Source of the DNA: Trichobilharzia szidati
Lineage: Eukaryota; Platyhelminthes; Trematoda; Strigeidida; Schistosomatidae
DNA length: 64,000 bases
Assembly (NCBI GenBank): GCA_944472155.2
Contig: OX235279.1
Coordinates: 161,284,199 to 161,348,198, forward strand
Direction of reading: 5' to 3'
Position numbers and translations under genes: made by a program. The notes below the pieces were generated by a model. That model had not been told where the DNA came from, did not search any database, and worked only from the letters and a program-made list of their open reading frames with translations. Below are positions 57,650 through 64,000 of this stretch, in pieces (the first letter of the stretch is position 1; each line of letters opens with the position of its first letter).

Positions 57650-58235
57650 GAGAAGTGACTAATCAAGAACAACAACAACAAGCACAAATCACGATTCAAC
57701 AGGTAAAGTATCAAGAAAGTCGCTTCTTTCCTTCATTTTACAATCACCATCTCAACTGCAGATCGCTGAGATGATGGTAAGATAAGCAGTTGGTATCGAA
57801 AAGGCATGAGAGACCTTCATTAATCTAAAATCAGTGTTTGAGAATCTACTGCAGTCAGCATAGTTCACGGACTCACTGAGTCATGAAAGACATTTCTAAA
57901 AGGCTACCAATGCCGACTTTCATCAACAACTGCCTTCTCTGGGTAAATAGTGAGGATAGGCTGACCAGAAATGTCTAGAAAAACAGGAAACTCTGACAGT
58001 GAATCCAACGAATGCCATAATCCCCAACAAATATGCCAAACAAGGAGATGGTGATGGGTTGGTCATACACGGTAAAGAGTTCATGTAATGACACCAGATG
58101 TCAGGCAGTTCTTCAAGTGGAAGGCAGATGGGAAATAGCGATTAAGGGTGGTAGTTACGATAGTGATATGGGGACGATAGTGTGAAGAAAAGGCGATTAT
58201 CCATTGTGATATTTTCTTCGAAAGGAATACTAACA
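57650..58235 (+). mobile_element. Decayed RTE-like retrotransposon fragment
   Basis: A CAACAACAACAAC tract typical of the family's Q-rich spot, 'AGTCAGCATAGTTCACGGACTC', 'ACTTTCATCAACAACTGCC', 'CAAACAAGGAGATGGTGATGGGTTGG' (RWRWVGH region) and 'GTGTGAAGAAAAGG'. Frames broken. Confidence 0.65.
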
Positions 58236-58239
58236 ACAG

Positions 58240-58640
58240 TCATAAACCCATCGACTTGGCTATCACGAAAACCAAATGCACTCATCCTAATTGTTTAATG
58301 AGAGCATAAATGCATTCAGTATCATGTTGTGGTGTGACCACTAAGGTGTTGTCTCCTCCAGTCTTTAGTACAAACTTCCATTTAATTACTATAAGTAGAG
58401 AACTGTGGTAGAATGTAACTGTGTATTAGATAAGTTTGTTTTAAATATCACACACGGGTGATGAGGTGCAGAATTAATAACTGGATGATAATTTTTCCAG
58501 CAGAAGTTATTGCCACTCATAATCAGCATACAGCTTCACAATTTGTCTTTTATATATTTTCCCTCTTTTTCTCTCCCCATCTTCTTCTTTCAGTTCACTA
58601 ACACTTTCCATGTCTCAGGCGTAGGCGTCACGACATTTCG
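58240..58640. other. Unassigned sequence
   Basis: No gene recognised. Confidence 0.35.
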
Positions 58641-60030
58641 ATTACACATTTGCGGTGTGCTGATTCCATAAACAAAGACTCAGTCAGTGATTGATCTCTA
58701 TGTCTCTCTGTTTCCACCTAACTATATTACTTTTTAGTACTCTCAGCATGTCCAGCTAACGCTACCTGTTGCGTGATTACATGCAAGTGAATGCAACGTA
58801 ATGCAATGGCCGAGCCCTGCTTTTTCCTAAGTTATTTTACTAACTCATCAGGGTCAGTCATTTTATGTCTGTCTAAATTTCTATGTTCTGACAATTTGAC
58901 TGCCGAAAATCTACTCATATTTTAACCTATGATGTAAATGACATTACAGTCATTACATGGCATTTAGTAAATTTCATGGGATTTTTCTTTGGTGAATCTA
59001 CCTAGTCCTTAAACCGGAAAGGTTTATCTCCAAGAGAGTTGGTTATTTTGTGGTTGGTTTAAATGCCATCATGGTTGGTTCCAGCTTAGTTGAGAATCTT
59101 ACATAGTGCCTCTGATATTCTTTCTGTATACAGCAGGCAATACTATACAATCTGAATGAAGAATATTCTTTTCAATAATTTCTCTTCAGGTTCTTACAAT
59201 TATAAAATATAATATCTATTATCGTTACAATAATAATAGCCAGTTATGCGGCGGATACATTTTTAACGTAGAATAACAGATCAGTTATGGGGTGTCAAAA
59301 TAAATAGTCGTATTTGTGTGACAAACGTGCTAGGCTGAATTCGATTACAAAATATTGTAAAACGGGAGACAGTGGTGGTGACTAATCATAATAGATTTGT
59401 AGAGTGTGGGGTAGGAAAATTGACAAATCAGTTCAAGGTTATAAAAGATGTCAGGTGAGTGGCCAGTAAAAAGTGGTCTGTGTGACTTTTAATTCATGGG
59501 ATAGGGAATATTCCACACTATCAAATACTATACAAGCTTTGAGTTCTATATCATTCTTAACGCTTTTGCCATTTTTCATTACTAATCCCATTCTTTCTAT
59601 GGTTTCTCATGCATTTCTAAATCAATTCTGGTGGGTAGTTTAGTTATTCACTAGTAATATTTTCTTTATTTGTTTGATTTCGTTTTTTTAAATCGGCTGG
59701 CCTACTAGTTAGTTGGGCTCCTGTCCCGATTATATAAACATTTAACTAAACCTATCTTCCTTTACCAATTGTGGACAGAGTGAATTAAAGTCTAGCCTAG
59801 GTATTTGTTAGAAGGTGTGTCAGTTTCCTGTAGACCTAGAATGACTGACCTAGTAAGCTAAATAACCTACATGAAACATGCTCAGCCACTGCATTGCATT
59901 AATTTGCATGTAATCACAAAATAGGGTGGGACAGGTTGAGGGTGTTAAAATGTAAGATAGTTAGGTGGAGACAGTGAGAGAGATATTATTCATTGACTGA
60001 GTGTTTGTTTGTCAAATAAGCAGATGGCAC
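58640..60030. repeat. Inverted repeat flanking a Penelope-like remnant
   Basis: 58650-58810 pairs with 59885-60030 (shared 'TTGCATGTAATCAC', 'ATATAGTTAGGTGG', 'CACTGACTGAGT.TTTGTTT'). Between the arms, 58830-59120 (-) matches the Penelope GIY-YIG-like remnant at 20140-20400. Confidence 0.6.
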
Positions 60031-61090
60031 ACGTGCAGTGCGATTGGTGCATCTCCTGCATCGGATATATGGAAAGTGACAAAAAACAACAAGGAGAAGA
60101 GGGAGAGAGTCCCTTTACTATAATTAATCCATGACCAAACTTCAAATGAATGAAATGACTACACAAATTAACTGTTACAAATTAATCTGACCCTCACTAA
60201 GGACATTGATGAGAACAAGAATAAGTTGACTGGAGCTCTAGTAATGAAAAGTTGTAAAAGGGGTGGATCCACTAGGTTAGGTGTGAGAACAAACAACTAG
60301 GCGATAACAGTAGTTGGCTTTAGCACTGAAATTTACGAATTGTCAGGAGTCAGAATTCACGGTTCAGTCACTGGGTCAAACATCCTAGTCGCTGAATTTG
60401 TTACCTTGTTGTAACCTGAAGACGACTGAATCATTCCCAGGGATCAGATGATCTCTCTGCATAGTCTCGAAGAGACTTGAAAACTGATGCGAATGAAACA
60501 GCTATCCAGAGCTTCCAAAGCGAAAGAAATCCTCTGCAAAATAATCGAAATTACTGCGGAAAATCTTTTTTTTTTACTGTCTGTCGAATGAAAGTGTGAA
60601 GTAACTTTTCTAAATTTTAAATACCAGAGCACGACTTTTAAGCCTTTTGTGTTTGAATAGATCACATTTATTTTCATTTTTTTTAATTTTCAAAATGTTC
60701 AGTTTATTTGGTCAGACTTTGTAGGTAAGACGGAATGAAATTTATTCATTTCATATAGAATTATAAAATATGATAGAAGAGATATAAATGAATTCTTTCA
60801 AAATTGTGTTGATTGTCTACAGATTTGACACAATCTGACATTATTTATATTTTTTCAGTAGTTATTTTTTGACAATTGTCCAGATAGGGCTGAAATACTC
60901 TGACGGAAGGGGTTCAATTTTAGTTAGATTGTTAGGTGGGAATGTCACGGCATACGTGGTTAGTCAGTTTGTTATTTCATTAGGTGGTTAGTTATCTTGT
61001 GTGACTGATATTACATTTAGCATTAACAGTGATGTCTAAATATTATCGGCACATACTCATCAGAACGTCGACAGCTTTGATGCCGTTTGT
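60030..61090. other. Unassigned sequence
   Basis: No gene recognised. Short T-runs at about 60568 and 60678. Confidence 0.35.
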
Positions 61091-61532
<442 letters not shown>

Positions 61533-61599
61533 ATTCATAGTGTTAATGAATATCCATCATGTAACTAGTGTGACGCGTCCAGTCCTTTCTTTGGTGCAG

Positions 61600-61712
61600 A
61601 CTGAATTCTATCTGTCATGAGTTCCTTCAAGGTTGCAGATACGCCTTGCTGACTAGTGCCAACTAGCATGAAATCCAGATCCAAGGCTTCCTGCCGATTG
61701 CCTCCAACTATC
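61600..61712 (+). mobile_element. SINE-like family G, copy 3, hammerhead-like motif
   Basis: 'GTTCCTTCAAGGTTGCAGAT' (shared with the 19.2-kb copy), GCCTTG-CTGACTA at 61643-61655, GTGCCAACTAGCAT hairpin, GAAA, then CCAAGGC and CTGCCGATTGCCTCCAAC. GCCTTG can pair with CAAGGC across the presumed cleavage site. Confidence 0.6.
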
Positions 61713-61714
61713 TA

Positions 61715-62550
61715 ATATCACCAGAACAAACATTTGTTCAGAATGATAATGCGGTCCATTTTTTTTCGTCTCTGCGTATAACCTGCAATATATATATACA
61801 TATTATAAAACCAGTTACAATACAATTTTAACATACATATCATCTCTCCAGTGGTGCATGCTCGAGGACAGAAAGAATAGAGTAAATCACTTTTATTATT
61901 ATCATCATTATTTCTCAAATAAGTTTTCTCTTATGTTCTCAGACAAGAACGAAAATGGAGAGCACATTAGTTAATAAGGTGTGGACCAATTTACTTGACG
62001 ACCAAATGATAATTTGTTCATTAAATGAAACCAGCGCTTTATTAAGTGGGAGGGTGGAAGGAGTAATTACAAATTATTTTCTTGCTCAAGAGGAATAAAT
62101 TAGAGTTGAGTGAGAGGCTGTTAATTTAAAACAATTTCAGCAGTATTTTTTCTACTGAAAGTACTCGTCAATTCATTAGTCAAGTCCACATATTCAATTA
62201 TTCCAAGTCTGGATGCCTTTTTCTCCGTCTTCAAATTAGAGTGTCTGATTTCGGCGATTATTGTTAATAAGCGTGGAAAAGTTGTCCTCTTCTTTTTTCT
62301 ATTGTCTGGGCCATATAATTGTGTTCGCTAATTGATAAATAATGTGATAAGGTGTTGAAATGAAGTTATGCAATCGTTGTGATTATATGTAAGCACTTTA
62401 GTCTGCGTTTTTTTTGCCAACGCGTTTATACAAAACAGTTTGTCTCATTCCACATTTCTCAAAAAGTGTACACTCTTAATTTGAGTATCTTCGGTAAACT
62501 GGTTTATAAGTGGGTGAAGACAAGAAAGAATTTTTGTTTCTAATATATTT
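61715..62550. other. Unassigned AT-rich sequence
   Basis: No gene recognised. Confidence 0.4.
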
Positions 62551-62555
62551 CTCAT

Positions 62556-64000
62556 TTGAATTTTCCTTCATTTACTTCGGGTTCTCACCAGTATTCCAAA
62601 CTGTTTAGAAGGAAAGAAAGGTATCCAGTGATTGGAGAAAGGGTTACCACTGTCAAACTACCGAAGAAGGTGAGTTTAGGACTTTGTGTGAATTGTCGCG
62701 GAATCATGCTCTTTTCCACGCTAAGCAATATATTTGGTCGCATGATCCTATAGAGACTAAAAGATGCACTGGATGCCAAACTTCGCCAGCAACGTAACAG
62801 ACTGAATATCAGGAAATGCAAATTATGTGTGCAGATAAAATTACAACTCCAAGCATCATCATTATTGAACAGAGGATGCATAGAATAGAAACAAATTTTT
62901 CTACCTCAACTTAATCGAACTGGAAAAGGTCTTTGACGGGGTCAACAGCGAAGTAATTTAGAAACTGTTTCAACACTGTGTAATGCAGTGCCCAAATCTT
63001 TATCAGTCTTATTGAATCACAGCTATAAGACAGTGCCACATGTCAAATGATCCATAGTACAAAATCCAGCAAAGCCTTCGAAGTGAATTCGGGAGTAAGA
63101 TGATGCTACCTATTATCAGTAGTAGGGGACTGGTTTATGCATCAAACTGTGAGTGGGGAATCGGCAAGCAGGAATACGTTAAGTTGTTGAGAAAAAATTA
63201 GATTCGCGAAATATACCCATTAAGACATTGAAATAAGAACTAAGTTGTTCAGCGAAGAGTCTCTTTTCGGCGAATTCATTCACTTAGCTGTACAGTCGCA
63301 AATATATATACAATTATGTTGTGTGTGTGTACATTAGGTTTGTCAAAATCAAAATAACAGTTAGTGTGGGTTGTTGATTATATCATCAAAATAATGAAGA
63401 AGTTAAAATGTGTGATTAATAATCAAAGTTGTAACTAAGTGGGGTTACAACTTTGATTATTAATCACACATTTTAACTTCCTCATTATTTTGATGATGTA
63501 ACCCTACTCACATCTTACCAATCTTCCCCCCACTTAGTTACAACTTTGATTATTAATCACACATTTTAACTTCTTCATTATTTTGATGATATAATCAACA
63601 ACCCACACTAACTGTTATTTTGATTTTGACAAACCTAATGTACACACACACACAACATAATTGTATATATATTTGCGACTGTACAGCTAAGTGAATGAAT
63701 TCGCCGAAAAGAGACTCTTCGCTGAACAAAAAATTAGATGACTTCAACTTCTCAGACGATTTATGTCTAGTGTCACACAAAACTTTGAAGAATCTCAGGA
63801 GAAAGTTAGTAAACTAGCAGAGTAGGCTGGTAGCAAAGACAGGACTCCAGGTGAACATAGAGAAGATGCAGGAGTTGGAAATAACCAACAAAAAACAACA
63901 ACCTGCATCAATCAATTTGAAAGGGATGGACTACGTGGCTTGATGGCATTGTTTGAATTACAGCTAGAGTGGGTAACGATGTTAAAACAAGATTCCGAAA
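62556..64000 (+). mobile_element. RTE-like retrotransposon with RT N-terminal half, split by a foldback, runs off the window
   Basis: 62660-62900 reads LPKKVSLGLCVNCRGIMLFS, TLSNIFGRMIL, RLKDALDAKLRQQ (RT fingers with the NYRGI-like block). 62900-63100 has pieces of the 'FEKAFD' palm start and a 'QGC'-like area. After the insertion, 63730-63800 resumes KLDDFNFSDDLCLVSHK (catalytic DD), then 'GLQVNIEKM' and 'INLKGMD' to the window end. This is the only copy here that reaches the RT N-terminus. Many stops. Confidence 0.82.
63245..63729. repeat. Large foldback (arms of about 200 bp) inserted in an RT gene
   Basis: The left arm begins TTGTTCAGCGAAGAGTC and the right arm ends with its complement. 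Pairing continues through 'GCGAATTCATTCACTTAGC', the TATA/GT tracts and 'TCATCAAAATAATGAAGAAG'. The spacer (about 63445-63527) holds a third, inverted copy of the innermost 55 bp. RTE sequence lies on both sides. Confidence 0.88.

Noticed and set aside
57570..57700. Candidate upstream channel exon on the minus strand before a GTAAGTG donor
   Set aside because: Frames are interrupted or lack the GL/finger motifs. The region overlaps an RTE fragment.

Overview
This window looks like repeat-dense, intron-rich flatworm DNA, most probably from a schistosome. The base composition is AT-rich and long intact reading frames are almost absent. The most diagnostic feature is SINE-like repeats that carry the schistosome (Sm-alpha type) hammerhead ribozyme: CTGACGA, a GTCCC/GGAC stem II, GAAA, and a tRNA-like head. 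They sit among many decayed non-LTR (RTE/SR2-like) and Penelope-like retroelements, which fits the same origin. No bacterial features are present.

One host gene is convincingly supported, on the minus strand at about 48.1-55.7 kb. It is a DEG/ENaC/ASIC-type amiloride-sensitive cation channel. Two exons are visible: a 694-bp exon encoding palm, thumb and cysteine-rich domain, and a terminal exon encoding the second membrane helix and the cytoplasmic tail. They are separated by a 6.5-kb intron, and their splice sites and phases agree. The 5' exons (N-terminus, TM1, finger) were not found and probably lie beyond the right end of the window or in a part I could not resolve.

Layout. 1-3.9 kb: an old dispersed repeat (family D) with an RTE copy inserted. 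4.4-7.5 kb: RTE scraps and unassigned sequence. 8.6-15 kb: three copies of a repeat of about 1-1.5 kb (family F), hammerhead-related SINE copies and RTE scraps. 16.2-17 kb: a minus-strand RTE copy. 17.8-29 kb: tRNA-derived SINEs, an Sm-alpha copy, a decayed gag zinc knuckle, Penelope GIY-YIG scraps and unassigned sequence. 30-36.7 kb: an inverted second copy of family D, family E repeats and a 304-bp perfect foldback. 37-41 kb: RTE copies in both orientations. 41.9-49.1 kb: a cluster of Penelope-like fragments. 48.2-55.7 kb: the channel gene, its intron filled with RTE, Sm-alpha and SINE insertions. 55.8-64 kb: family E, RTE and Penelope remnants, a 442-bp TATC array, and an RTE reverse transcriptase split by a second large foldback.

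The most interesting observations are these. (1) A 518-bp composite unit has hammerhead-like motifs in inverted orientation near both ends and a tRNA-like segment inside; it is bounded by an 8-bp duplication, and the pre-insertion site is preserved in a nearby inverted arm. (2) A possible third hammerhead-like SINE family is present. (3) The channel has lost, in concert, both cysteines of one thumb-domain disulfide. No novel multi-gene system was found. Most of the window is mobile-element debris.
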